Below the pieces are notes generated by a model. The model was not told the origin of the DNA. It saw only the letters and a program-made list of their open reading frames with translations, and did not search any database. From Butyricimonas paravirosa (GTDB lineage Bacteria > Bacteroidota > Bacteroidia > Bacteroidales > Marinifilaceae), in the NCBI RefSeq assembly GCF_032878955.1, contig NZ_CP043839.1, positions 434,001 through 498,000 of the forward strand: a stretch of DNA of 64,000 bases, given 5' to 3'. Below, piece by piece: positions 42,672 to 51,844 of this stretch (positions are counted from its first letter, which is position 1; every line of letters starts with the position of its first letter). A program made the position numbers and the translations under genes.

Positions 42672-43925
42672 ATGGTGGCGAAAATCAACAGGGGCGCCTC
42701 GCTCTATGGGGCTGTCATCTACAACCAGCAGAAAGTGGACGACTCCACGGCACGCATCATTTCGGGCAACCGCATGATTGCCGATGTCACGGGTAATCCG
42801 GAGCAGGTCATGAGGAACACGCTTTGGGCATTCGAGAACTACCTGCTCGCCAACAAGAATACGGAAAAGCCCATACTGCATATATCCCTTAATCCTTCTG
42901 TGGACGACAAACTGACCGATAGCCAGTTTGCGGATTTGGCAAGGGAGTATATGCAACGCATGGGCTACGGCGACCAGCCTTACATCGTGTATATCCACGA
43001 GGACATAGACCGCAGGCATATCCATATCGTTTCCACCTGCGTGAACGAGAAAGGGGAAAAGATAAATGACGCCTACGAGTGGAATCGCTCGATGAAAGCC
43101 TGCCGGGAACTGGAACGCAAGTTCGGACTGAAGCAGGTGGAGGACAAACGCAGGGAAATGTTGGAACCATATCTGAAAAAAGCAGACTATCAGAATGGCG
43201 ATGTAAAGCAACAAGTTTCCAACATCCTCAAGAGCGTATTCTCCACTTACCGCTTTCAGTCATTCGGGGAGTACAGCGCGTTGCTGTCCTGCTTCAACAT
43301 CGAGGCGAAGCAGGTCAGGGGCGAATTTGAAGGGACGCCTTACAACGGCATTGTCTATACCATGACAGACGATACAGGCAAGCCGGTATGTACGCCCATC
43401 AAGTCCTCCCTTATCGGAAAACGCTTCGGCTATGAAGGACTGGAAAAGCGTATCGGATTCAATGCCCGTGAATACAAGGACAAGAAATGGCAGCCCAAGA
43501 TACGGAACGGTGTCGCACTCGCCATGCACGGCTGCCGGGGCAACCGGGAGGACTTCATCCGCCTGCTCAACAGGCAGGGAATAGACGTGGTATTCCGTGA
43601 AAATAATGAAGGCCGCATTTACGGTGCTACTTTCATCGACCACAAGAACAGGGAGGTGTATAACGGCTCGCGGCTCGGAAAGGAGTTCTCGGCAAATGCC
43701 TTTGAACGATTGTTCAATGGGCCGAACAATATTCCTGACTTGGATGCTCCCACACCGGAAATCAGCAGGCAAAGCAGTTTCTCTGCCGACATGGAAAACG
43801 CCATCGGGCAGGCTTTCGGAATCTTCGATTTTGAAGCCAATGGTCCCGACCCGCAGGAAGAGGCTCTCGCACGCAGGCTGCAACGCAAGAAGAAAAAGAA
43901 ACGCCGCTCACGGGGTATCTCCTGA
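42672..43925 (+). CDS. mobB: relaxase MobB
   Basis: 417 aa from ATG 42672, one base after the mobA stop; the frame is open to 42621 inside mobA but MVAKINRGASLYGAVIYNQQ is the family start. It carries the relaxase three-His-type motif HIHIVSTCV (IDRRHIHIVS), N-terminal Tyr candidates at Y11/Y15, and ARALEYI-like helices. It would nick oriT and pilot the transferred strand. The C-terminus ends in a Lys/Arg-rich tail (RLQRKKKKKRRSRG). Confidence 0.88.
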   Translation: MVAKINRGASLYGAVIYNQQKVDDSTARIISGNRMIADVTGNPEQVMRNTLWAFENYLLANKNTEKPILHISLNPSVDDKLTDSQFADLAREYMQRMGYGDQPYIVYIHEDIDRRHIHIVSTCVNEKGEKINDAYEWNRSMKACRELERKFGLKQVEDKRREMLEPYLKKADYQNGDVKQQVSNILKSVFSTYRFQSFGEYSALLSCFNIEAKQVRGEFEGTPYNGIVYTMTDDTGKPVCTPIKSSLIGKRFGYEGLEKRIGFNAREYKDKKWQPKIRNGVALAMHGCRGNREDFIRLLNRQGIDVVFRENNEGRIYGATFIDHKNREVYNGSRLGKEFSANAFERLFNGPNNIPDLDAPTPEISRQSSFSADMENAIGQAFGIFDFEANGPDPQEEALARRLQRKKKKKRRSRGIS

Positions 43926-43959
43926 AAACAGTATTCATTCACCATTAAAATTATTCAAT

Positions 43960-45984
43960 ATGCAACAAGAAGATGATTTGAGAGGATTGGCAAAGGTCAT
44001 GGAGTTCATGCGTGCCATATCCATCGTGTTTGTCGTCATCCACGTTTATTGGTTCTGTTACCGGGCATTCGTGGATGCGGGTATCAACATCGGAGTGGTC
44101 GATAAGATACTCCTGAATTTCCAGAGGACGGCGGGGCTTTTCAGCAACCTGCTGGTGACAAAAGTATTCGCCGTCATATTCCTTGCCCTGTCATGTTTGG
44201 GCACGAAGGGCGTGAAGAACCAGAAGATGACCTGGCGGAAGATATATACCGCCTTCCTTTCGGGGCTTGTATTGTTCTTCATGAACTGGTGGATGCTTGA
44301 TTTGCCGTTCAATCCTACGGTCAATGCCGCCATTTACACGGTAACGCTGACCGCCGGGTACATCCTTCTTTTGATGTCGGGCGTATGGATAAGCCGTATG
44401 CTGAAACACAACCTTATGGAGGACGTGTTCAACACCGCCAACGAGAGTTTCATGCAGGAAACCCGCTTTATGGAAAACGAGTATTCCGTCAACCTGCCGA
44501 CCAAGTTCGTGTATCAGGGCAAGGAATGGGACGGATGGATCAACGTTGTAAACGTTTTTCGTGCGTCCATCGTGCTTGGAACACCGGGCAGCGGGAAATC
44601 CTACGCGGTGGTAAACAACTACATCAAACAGCAAATCGAGAAATCCTTTGCCATGTACATTTATGATTACAAGTTTCCGGATTTATCCGAAATAGCTTAT
44701 AATCACCTGCTTAAACACAAGGAACATTACAAGGTTAAACCGGAGTTCTATGTCATAAACTTCGATGACCCCCGACGCTCGCACAGGTGCAATCCCATCA
44801 ATCCCAAATTCATGGTGGATATTTCCGATGCCTACGAATCCGCCTACACGATAATGCTCAATTTGAACAAGACCTGGATACAGAAACAGGGTGATTTCTT
44901 CGTGGAGTCACCGATTATCCTGCTCGCGGCGATTATCTGGTACTTGCGGATTTACAAAGACGGCAAGTATTGCACCTTCCCCCACGCGATAGAATTTCTT
45001 AACAAGCCGTATGCCGATATCTTCACGATTCTTACCTCTTATCCCTCGCTGGAAAACTACCTTTCCCCATTCATGGATGCCTGGCAATCTGGAGCGCAAG
45101 ATCAGCTCCAGGGCCAGATAGCGTCCGCAAAAATTCCGCTTTCGAGGATGATTTCACCCCAGTTGTATTGGGTGATGACGGGCGATGATTTTACACTTGA
45201 TCTGAACAATCCGGAACAGCCCAAAATCCTCTGTGTGGGAAACAATCCTGACAGGCAGAACATCTATTCGGCGGCCTTGGGACTGTACAATTCCCGTATC
45301 GTGAAGTTGGTGAACAAGAAGGGACAGCTGAAGAGTTCCATTATTATAGACGAGCTACCGACCATCTATTTCCGCGGCATCGACAACCTGATAGCCACCG
45401 CCCGAAGCAACAAGGTGGCGGTATGTCTCGGCTTCCAGGACTTCTCGCAGCTGACCCGTGACTACGGTGAAAAAGAGGCGAAAGTGATCCAAAATACAGT
45501 CGGCAATATTTTCTCCGGACAGGTGGTAGGCGAAACGGCAAAGAACCTTTCGGAGCGTTTCGGCAAAATCCTTCAGCAAAGGCAGTCCATATCCATCAAC
45601 CGGCAGGACACATCCACCTCCATCAACACGCAATTGGATTCCCTGATACCCGCTTCCAAGATTGCCAACCTCTCGCAGGGTACATTCGTGGGCAGCGTGG
45701 CGGACAACTTCGGTGAGGAAATCGAGCAGAAGATTTTCCATGCCCGTATCATCGTCGATAACGAGAAGGTGGCGGCGGAGACCAGAGCCTACAAAAAAAT
45801 CCCTGTCATCAACGAGTTCAAGGATGCAGACGGTAACGACATCATGCAGCAGCAGATAGACCGCAACTACTCCCGTATCAAGGCGGACGTACTGCAAATA
45901 ATTGAAGATGAGATGGAAAGAATTGCCAATGACCCGGATTTGAAACACCTGATTCCACAGGAGGACGGAAAAAAAGAGGAATAG
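43960..45984 (+). CDS. mobC: type IV coupling protein MobC
   Basis: 674 aa from ATG 43960; the long upstream extension to 43597 is inside mobB and is not credible. N-terminal membrane helices (LLVTKVFAVIFLALSCLG, YTAFLSGLVLFFMNWWML, YTVTLTAGYILLLMSGVWI), Walker A VLGTPGSGKSYAVVN and a later SSIIIDELPTIYF (Walker B). This is a VirD4/TraG-type coupling ATPase that delivers relaxase-bound DNA to the channel. Structured element copy 5 begins 11 bp after its stop. Confidence 0.92.
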   Translation: MQQEDDLRGLAKVMEFMRAISIVFVVIHVYWFCYRAFVDAGINIGVVDKILLNFQRTAGLFSNLLVTKVFAVIFLALSCLGTKGVKNQKMTWRKIYTAFLSGLVLFFMNWWMLDLPFNPTVNAAIYTVTLTAGYILLLMSGVWISRMLKHNLMEDVFNTANESFMQETRFMENEYSVNLPTKFVYQGKEWDGWINVVNVFRASIVLGTPGSGKSYAVVNNYIKQQIEKSFAMYIYDYKFPDLSEIAYNHLLKHKEHYKVKPEFYVINFDDPRRSHRCNPINPKFMVDISDAYESAYTIMLNLNKTWIQKQGDFFVESPIILLAAIIWYLRIYKDGKYCTFPHAIEFLNKPYADIFTILTSYPSLENYLSPFMDAWQSGAQDQLQGQIASAKIPLSRMISPQLYWVMTGDDFTLDLNNPEQPKILCVGNNPDRQNIYSAALGLYNSRIVKLVNKKGQLKSSIIIDELPTIYFRGIDNLIATARSNKVAVCLGFQDFSQLTRDYGEKEAKVIQNTVGNIFSGQVVGETAKNLSERFGKILQQRQSISINRQDTSTSINTQLDSLIPASKIANLSQGTFVGSVADNFGEEIEQKIFHARIIVDNEKVAAETRAYKKIPVINEFKDADGNDIMQQQIDRNYSRIKADVLQIIEDEMERIANDPDLKHLIPQEDGKKEE

Positions 45985-45994
45985 GACACCGCTG

Positions 45995-46153
45995 TTTTAT
46001 TTCAGCCTGCAAAGTTCGTCCCGTGCCTTATGGATTGTGCAAGGCCGGGCCCTTCGGGTTTCGCGGAAAAATCATCCTCGCTGCGCTTGCGGTATTTTTC
46101 CCGAAAGCCTTGCGCAATCCGGCACGGAACGGCGGGGCAGGCAAGAAATAAAA
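45995..46153 (+). promoter_or_regulatory. structured intergenic element, copy 5 of 7
   Basis: Outer stem TTTTATTTC..GCCTGC / GCAGGC..GAAATAAAA; inner stems CCGTGCC/GGCACGG, GGATTG/CAATCC, GCAAGGC/GCCTTGC, TTTCG/CGAAA and GGAAAAAT/ATTTTTCC. The core is ATCATCCTCGC ... GCGGTA. The left foot reads CAAAGTTC in place of CAAAGGTA, with CAAGG 22 bp in. A CGGCT/AGCCG hairpin follows before the 46201 gene. Confidence 0.75.
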
Positions 46154-46200
46154 TCTCGGCTCTACAAAGCCGGGGATGTCTAACTCAAAAAACAAAAGGT

Positions 46201-46464
46201 ATGAGCAGAAGCAACTTTACACCGATGGGACGGTTCAAAGAGATAATCGACCGATACGGACTGAAACTGATGGAGGTGGGAACCAACCACCTGAGAATAT
46301 TCGCTGACAACAGGAAGCTGTTCGACTACTATCCGCTACGGATGAAACTGTTCGATTACCGACAGTGGAAACAGCTGACCTACCCGTCACTCATTGAGGG
46401 GGCGGACAAGTGGGAAACGGAGCTTGACGAAATTATAAAAAGACTTATGGTTTCACCCCAATAA
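46201..46464 (+). CDS. small hypothetical protein
   Basis: 87 aa from ATG 46201; the upstream open frame runs through structured element copy 5 and is not credible. Basic N-terminus with RFKEIIDRYGLKLMEVGTNH and a helical C-terminus. Not recognised. First gene of the 46201-47538 accessory operon. Confidence 0.65.
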   Translation: MSRSNFTPMGRFKEIIDRYGLKLMEVGTNHLRIFADNRKLFDYYPLRMKLFDYRQWKQLTYPSLIEGADKWETELDEIIKRLMVSPQ

Positions 46465-46475
46465 TCAGCAGGACT

Positions 46476-46730
46476 ATGAATAACAATAACAGCAAGACGA
46501 TCGTTTGGGACAACATTCCCGAATGGGCGATTTTTTCATTGGAGTACGGCATCGACGAGGAACTGTTCCTGCCCGATGAAGACAAGGAGATGATAACCAA
46601 GTTCATCGTTGAAAACTTTCCGAACGGTTACACCATGTCGGTGGATTGGGAGTCATACAACGAATTCGACACCAATCCGGCATTCGGAAAGGCGTGCAAG
46701 ACTTATAAGGTAACTTTCTGTATCCTATAA
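46476..46730 (+). CDS. small acidic hypothetical protein
   Basis: 84 aa, acidic (EYGIDEELFLPDEDKEMIT), soluble. It starts 11 bp after the previous gene. No recognisable family. Confidence 0.6.
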   Translation: MNNNNSKTIVWDNIPEWAIFSLEYGIDEELFLPDEDKEMITKFIVENFPNGYTMSVDWESYNEFDTNPAFGKACKTYKVTFCIL

Positions 46731-46740
46731 AAACATTGAC

Positions 46741-47229
46741 ATGAAGAAGATAACATTAAGCGAATACAATTCCATATCTGAAGCCTATCGCGGGGTATGG
46801 ACTACCGAGCGTTGGGATATACCCGACTGGGCGGAAATGCGTAAAAAACACATCGGCAAACGCACCATGATGGTATATGATAATGGTACTTGCCTGCTGG
46901 TCGAAGGGCTGGGTTTTGAAATCGTGGATGACAGTTCATGGAAAAAGCCGGATGAGGTCAGAAAGGAAATCGGAAGCCATTATCTTAAATTCTATACAGA
47001 AAAAGGATGTGAACCTCATTACGCGGATTGCGTGATACGGTGGAACGATACGTTGGAAACGGAAGAGGCAAGAATTGCTTTGGCTATGGATGCCGATACG
47101 GAAAAGGACGATGAAATATTCTTCTACTGCGACAGCCTGAATGATATGAAATCCATGGCGGACAAAGGCAGGGAAGATTTCACCATAGCAGAGTGTATCG
47201 GTTTCGGAACATACGAAGAACTATTATAA
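46741..47229 (+). CDS. hypothetical accessory protein
   Basis: 162 aa, soluble, acidic C-terminus (ADTEKDDEIFFYCDSLNDMK). It contains HIGKRTMMVYDNGTCLLVEG, a beta-rich core. Same operon as its neighbours; not recognised. Confidence 0.65.
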   Translation: MKKITLSEYNSISEAYRGVWTTERWDIPDWAEMRKKHIGKRTMMVYDNGTCLLVEGLGFEIVDDSSWKKPDEVRKEIGSHYLKFYTEKGCEPHYADCVIRWNDTLETEEARIALAMDADTEKDDEIFFYCDSLNDMKSMADKGREDFTIAECIGFGTYEELL

Positions 47230-47247
47230 ATCCAATTAAATCATGTT

Positions 47248-47538
47248 ATGAAAATCAGATGTCAGGAACACTACGATAAGGTAGTGGAGTACGCCAAAAG
47301 TATCGGCGACACAACATTTCAGAATTGCATTGAACGCCTCAAACAATGGGAGAAGAACTCAAACGGCAGGTATGAAATTGAACTCTACCGGGATTTCGCC
47401 CCACATTCATTCGGTTTTGCGGAAGTGGCCGCTAACGGAAGCAGCGGTATTGTCGGAGGATTGCTTTACCATGGAAAACCGGACCAGTCTTATGCGGTTA
47501 CACTGACTCCCATACACGGCTGGAGTATACATACTTGA
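47248..47538 (+). CDS. small conserved protein, paralogue of the 12448 gene (DUF4120-like)
   Basis: 96 aa, homologous over its full length to the 12448 protein (shared SIGDT, LK.WE, SFGF, GIVGGLLYHG.PD, HGW.IHT). Having two copies on one element suggests a role in which dosage or divergence matters, or module duplication during element assembly. A terminator-like hairpin follows. Confidence 0.75.
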   Translation: MKIRCQEHYDKVVEYAKSIGDTTFQNCIERLKQWEKNSNGRYEIELYRDFAPHSFGFAEVAANGSSGIVGGLLYHGKPDQSYAVTLTPIHGWSIHT

Positions 47539-47571
47539 ACTTGTATATCTCTAAAAGGAATCCTGGATTAT

Positions 47572-47619
47572 AAAAATGATGCGTAGGTCATCTTGTATAG
47601 AGACCTACGCACCATTTTT
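47572..47619. terminator. bidirectional terminator between convergent genes
   Basis: AAAAATGATGCGTAGGTC (47572-47589) pairs with GACCTACGCACCATTTTT (47602-47619) around a 12-nt loop, leaving T-runs on both strands. It separates the plus-strand 47248 gene from the minus-strand 47650 gene. Confidence 0.75.
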
Positions 47620-47649
47620 AGCACACCATTTTGCCCATATTGTAATTAT

Positions 47650-48906
47650 TTACAATAGCCCCATTTCTGTATCTTTAAGGAAGTCAATCACATTCATGAT
47701 TGATATGCCATCAGTATTCACATAAGAAGGGGTTAAGCCTCCAACTATGACTATTTTAGGGAATCCATCATTGATATGACGAAGTGAATTTGTTTCCTGA
47801 TCAATTTTCTCAGGAGTAGGCATATCAAGTGCTGATTGTATATACATACGTTTGTTCCCACTGTTACAAATAAAATCCACTTCCAATAGTTTTCGTATTT
47901 TCTTTCCTTCGGCATTTGTTGTTCTCACCTCCACTTGCCCGACATCAACAGAATACCCTCTGATACGCAGTTCATTATATATAATATTTTCCATAAGGTG
48001 GCCACCGTCAATCTGACGATAATTCAGACGGGCATTGCGCAATCCTACATCTTCAAAATAGTATTTTGAAGGTGTATTGATGTAATGCTTACCTTTAATG
48101 TCATACCGAATGGCTTTTTCCACCATAAACGCATCTTGTAACATCCCGAGATAACTCTGTATGGTTGTATCTGAGATACTATGACCTTTCACAGATTTGA
48201 ATGTATTTTCAAGGTTTGTCGGATTTGTCAGGCAACCGATATTAGAAGCTATAATGTCTATAAGTTCGTTCAAATCATCATCATTCCTAATATTATACCG
48301 TTCTTTTATATCGCGTATATAAGTACCCTGAAACAATGATTTAAGATAGTTTTCTTTCTTCTTTTTGTCAGAAAAAGACACAATCTGCGGCATTCCTCCA
48401 TAAATCATATAGTCTTGCAGAGCGTTAAGTTCGCTTGCGTACTGTCCTGTCTTGAGAAATTCCGAAAAACTTAAAGGATGTACTCTGATTTCATATCCTC
48501 GACCACGAAATTCGGTTTTTACATCACTGGATAGCATTCGACTATTACTACCGGTCACATATACATCTGCATTTTTAATTTTCAGATAGCTATTGAGTAC
48601 ATCTTCAAATTCTGGAACAAGTTGAATCTCATCCAATAGTATGTAGTACATATCGTTATCTACAATATGCCCGTCAATATAATCCAATAATGTGTCCGGA
48701 TTCCTGAGATCTTTACTACGTCGGTTTTCCAAATCTACTTGAATAACATGATCTTCATTCACGCCATTATCAAGTAATGATTGTTTGAATAACTCAAATA
48801 GAAGGTAAGATTTTCCACAACGTCGTACACCGGTAATAATCTTAATCATTCCGTTGTGCATCACACTTTGCAGCTCTTGTAAGTATTTGTCTCTTGGTAT
48901 TTTCAT
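47650..48906 (-). CDS. AAA-family ATPase with DUF4143, paralogue of the 35633 gene
   Basis: Minus strand, 418 aa, same length and architecture as the 35633 protein: Walker A ITGVRRCGKSYLLFEL, Walker B MYYILLDEIQLVPE, YVTGSNSRMLSSD and a C-terminal DUF4143 half (HLMENIIYNELRIRGYSVDV). A TACTTTTG -7 box lies only a few bases before the ATG, suggesting a near-leaderless transcript. It sits alone in the accessory region, away from any RT. Confidence 0.85.
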   Translation of the reverse strand: MKIPRDKYLQELQSVMHNGMIKIITGVRRCGKSYLLFELFKQSLLDNGVNEDHVIQVDLENRRSKDLRNPDTLLDYIDGHIVDNDMYYILLDEIQLVPEFEDVLNSYLKIKNADVYVTGSNSRMLSSDVKTEFRGRGYEIRVHPLSFSEFLKTGQYASELNALQDYMIYGGMPQIVSFSDKKKKENYLKSLFQGTYIRDIKERYNIRNDDDLNELIDIIASNIGCLTNPTNLENTFKSVKGHSISDTTIQSYLGMLQDAFMVEKAIRYDIKGKHYINTPSKYYFEDVGLRNARLNYRQIDGGHLMENIIYNELRIRGYSVDVGQVEVRTTNAEGKKIRKLLEVDFICNSGNKRMYIQSALDMPTPEKIDQETNSLRHINDGFPKIVIVGGLTPSYVNTDGISIMNVIDFLKDTEMGLL

Positions 48907-49007
48907 GTTGCAAAAGTAGTAAAAATTATCTGTAGTGCGATTATTCTATTGGAAAAAAATGGGAAAAGTACCAAATTTCTCCAATAGCAATAGCCGGGCT
49001 TATTAAT

Positions 49008-49182
49008 GTCGCTTCGCTTACCAAGTCCCATCAAGAAGGTAACTCGGAGGGCGAATACCTGCACGTTCAAGCCTTCGGTTTTCGGGACATAAAATTCCCT
49101 GCGGTAATTTTCCGCCCGAAAAAACGCTCCGGTATTGCCGTCCGAGTTGCGGAAAGGTTTGGGACTTGGCAAGCGAAGCGAC
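49008..49182. repeat. long folded repeat, divergent relative of the seven elements
   Basis: GTCGCTTCGCTT..CCAAGTCCCA pairs with TGGGACTTGG..AAGCGAAGCGAC over 22 positions. Inside, AACTCGGA pairs with TCCGAGTT, AATACC with GGTATT, TTTTCGGG with CCCGAAAA, and the tip is AAAATTCCCTGCGGTAATTTT. The nested plan and the CGGTA-type tip resemble the other elements, but ATCATCCTC and CAAAGGTA are missing. It lies 101 bp from the 47650 gene start and 494 bp before the 49676 gene. Confidence 0.55.
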
Positions 49183-49675
49183 CTACGACGCATAATACAA
49201 GGTCAATGAAAAAATCTGCCGGGGGATATTTTGCCGCGTTATGATATCCCAATGGGTCACGCCACCCGGAGTTTTCCAAACAAAATCTTCTTCCTGTCCC
49301 ATCAGGGGATACCTCAAACGGGGACAAGGGCTGCGCTCGCTCCCAACTCTGCATATTACAGTTTTTCCTTTGCCGTTTGCGTGCCGTCCTTGCGGTTTGC
49401 CTCCGTTTTCCGTGTCGTCCCTGCCGTTTTTCCTCGATTGGTTGCGGCTGTCCGTACGCTTCCCCCTTTTTTCCGCTTTCGGGCTTTGGTGCGTTGTTCC
49501 GGCTTCTCCCTCCGTTTTTCCCATTTTCCGGCCCACACTCTTTCCTCTCGCGGTGAAACATGATGACACTTGATGAAATGGATAGCCTAACGCATTGAAA
49601 CATAGTCATTTATCAAAATTATGCCTATATATTTGCGGTGACAACAACAATTATCAACGCTAAAAACTCAAAGTT
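49183..49675. other. intergenic region without a supportable gene
   Basis: Both strands have overlapping open frames of 60-180 codons here, but their translations are low-complexity (Arg/Lys/Gln or Pro/Ser/Phe-rich) with no recognised domain, and none has a convincing promoter. The last 60 bases carry a TATATTTG box (49628-49635), a possible -7 element for the 49676 gene. Confidence 0.5.
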
Positions 49676-51442
49676 ATGGCAAAGAAAAACGTGAGGGACG
49701 AACCCCTCAAACCGCAAGTCACCGAGAACGAGCAGATGAGTGACATCGTCCTTATCCTCGACAAGATGGAGCTGCTCCTCCAGGCGGTCAGCAAGCTCGA
49801 CAAGGACGGCAGGTACGAAACAGTGCCGGCAGACAAGGAGCACCGCAACTCCTTCCTCAAAATCGACCGCTACGCGAACATGTTCGAGAATTTCCTGAAG
49901 AACTTCTGGAGCCAGCTCAAGGACCCGACACGCTTCGGCATCCTTTCCATCAAGGAAGACACGCTGGACGACCCGAAAGTGCGGCAGGCCGTCGAAGACC
50001 TCGCCGCCGGAAAAAAGACAGACGCGGTGGAGGAATTCCTCAAACAGTACGAGATTGTCCCCCGCGACAAGGAAAACCAAAGTATCAACCATCAAAATCA
50101 AGAAGAAATGGCAAAGAAAAACGAAACACAGCAGCAGGCCGCCCAAGGTGACGGCACGCAGCAGCAGCCCCAGTACCGCTACAACGAGTCCATGATCAAC
50201 TGGGAGCAGCTGAAGAACTTCGGGCTCTCCCGTGAAGAACTCCAGGAACGGGGGCTGCTCGACCAGATGCTCAGGGGCTACAAGACCAACCAGGTCGTGC
50301 CCATCAGCATGAACTTCGGCTCCGCCGTGCTACGCACCGACGCGAGGCTCTCGTTCCAGCAGTCCCGCTCCGGAGACATCGTGCTGGGCATCCACGGTAT
50401 CCGGCAGAAACCCGACCTCGACCGTCCCTACTTCGGGCACATCTTCTCGGACGAGGACAAGAAAAATTTGCTTGAGACGGGCAACATGGGGCGTGTCGTG
50501 GAACTGAAGAACCGCAACGGCGAGTATGTCCCCTCTTTCGTCAGCATCGACAAGCTGACCAACGAGGTGGTGGCGATGAAAGCCGAGAATGTCTTCATAC
50601 CGCGTGAAATCAGCGGAGTTGAACTGACCGAGCAGGAGCAGAACGACCTGCGGGAAGGCAAGAAGATATTCGTCGAAGGAATGACAGCCAGATCGGGCAA
50701 CCCGTTCGACGCCCACCTCCAGGTCAACGCCGAGCGCAGGGGCGTGGAATTCATCTTCGAGAACGACAAGCTCTTCAACCGGCAGTCTTTGGGAGGCGTC
50801 GAACTGACCAAGAAGCAGATTGACGACCTGAACGAGGGCAAGGCCATCTTCGTGGAGGGCATGAAGCGCAAGGACGGGGAACTGTTCTCCTCCTACGTGA
50901 AACTCGACGAGGCGACAGGCCGTCCGTCCTACACCCGCTACAATCCCGACTCCCCGGAAGGCGCACGGGAAATCTACATCCCGAATGAAATCAATGGCGT
51001 GAAAATCACTCCCGAGGAACAGAAAGAGTTGCGCGAAGGGAAGCCCATCTTCCTCAACGACATGGTGAACCGCAAGGGAGAGGAATTCTCCTCGTTCATC
51101 AAGGCAGACCTCGAAACGGGCAGGCTGAGCTACTCGCGCACCCGGGACGGCTTCGACCAGCGCGAGGAGTTCAAGATACCGGCCAAGGTATGGGACGTAG
51201 AGCTTACCCGCAAGCAGCGTGCCGACCTCCAGAGCGGCAAGGCGGTGCTGGTCGAGGGCATCAAGGGGTATGACGGCAAGACCATCTCGCAGTACGTCAA
51301 GGCGAACTTCAACCAGGGCAGACTGGACTTCTACAACGAGAATCCCGACCGCAGACGCGACGCCTCGCAGCGCAACGTGGTGTCCGCCACACAAAGACAG
51401 GGAGAGGAAAACCGCCAATCCAGGGGGGCGAGCATAGCCTGA
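49676..51442 (+). CDS. DUF4099/DUF3945 protein with tandem repeats
   Basis: 588 aa. Residues 1-140 form a distinct leading domain. Then a junction (NHQNQEEMAKKNETQQQ) and a DUF4099 domain at about 170-260 (MINWEQLKNFGLSREELQER). Four tandem DUF3945 repeats follow, each of the form GVELT..Q...L.EGK.IFVEGM..K.G..F.S. The N-terminal MAKKN recurs at the junction, suggesting two genes fused in frame. Such proteins are typical of Bacteroides conjugative elements beside topB; the role is unknown. It is followed by a stand-alone DUF4099 gene. Confidence 0.8.
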   Translation: MAKKNVRDEPLKPQVTENEQMSDIVLILDKMELLLQAVSKLDKDGRYETVPADKEHRNSFLKIDRYANMFENFLKNFWSQLKDPTRFGILSIKEDTLDDPKVRQAVEDLAAGKKTDAVEEFLKQYEIVPRDKENQSINHQNQEEMAKKNETQQQAAQGDGTQQQPQYRYNESMINWEQLKNFGLSREELQERGLLDQMLRGYKTNQVVPISMNFGSAVLRTDARLSFQQSRSGDIVLGIHGIRQKPDLDRPYFGHIFSDEDKKNLLETGNMGRVVELKNRNGEYVPSFVSIDKLTNEVVAMKAENVFIPREISGVELTEQEQNDLREGKKIFVEGMTARSGNPFDAHLQVNAERRGVEFIFENDKLFNRQSLGGVELTKKQIDDLNEGKAIFVEGMKRKDGELFSSYVKLDEATGRPSYTRYNPDSPEGAREIYIPNEINGVKITPEEQKELREGKPIFLNDMVNRKGEEFSSFIKADLETGRLSYSRTRDGFDQREEFKIPAKVWDVELTRKQRADLQSGKAVLVEGIKGYDGKTISQYVKANFNQGRLDFYNENPDRRRDASQRNVVSATQRQGEENRQSRGASIA

Positions 51443-51484
51443 CGGTCAAAGCAAAACGAATGTTGAACCCAAAAGAATCAGAAC

Positions 51485-51748
51485 ATGGAAATGAACAAGG
51501 AAAACAACACGCCTTTCAAGGCGGAAGACGTGAACTGGGACGAGCTGGCAGCCATCGGCATTCTGAAGGATGAACTGGAAATGGCCGGGGAACTCGATAC
51601 GCTGCTCAGCGGTGAGAAGACAAACGTGGTATCGCTCAGCCTGGTGCTGCTCGGCGTGGACGTGGTGATGGACGCCACACTCCAGTTGGTACGCAAGGAC
51701 GGCGACCCGCTGCTCGAAATCCTCGGTATCAAGCCCGTGGAACAGTAA
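51485..51748 (+). CDS. small DUF4099-like protein
   Basis: 87 aa, soluble. VNWDELAAIGILKDELEMAG followed by LLSGEKTNVVSLSLVLLGVD aligns with residues about 173-260 of the 49676 protein, so it is a stand-alone version of that domain. It lies between the 49676 gene and topB. Confidence 0.7.
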   Translation: MEMNKENNTPFKAEDVNWDELAAIGILKDELEMAGELDTLLSGEKTNVVSLSLVLLGVDVVMDATLQLVRKDGDPLLEILGIKPVEQ

Positions 51749-51844
51749 CCCCGCCTTCTTATAATATGTAAACCGAATGTATAACCGCCGTTTCCCGTCT
51801 TCGCGTACCGGCAAGCGGGAAACGGCTTAAATTTTATCCGAATC

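Noticed and set aside
49067..49609. Overlapping ORFs of 110-180 codons on both strands
   Set aside because: Translations are Arg/Lys/Gln- or Pro/Phe/Ser-rich without domain features; none agrees with a promoter. Treated as gene-free.
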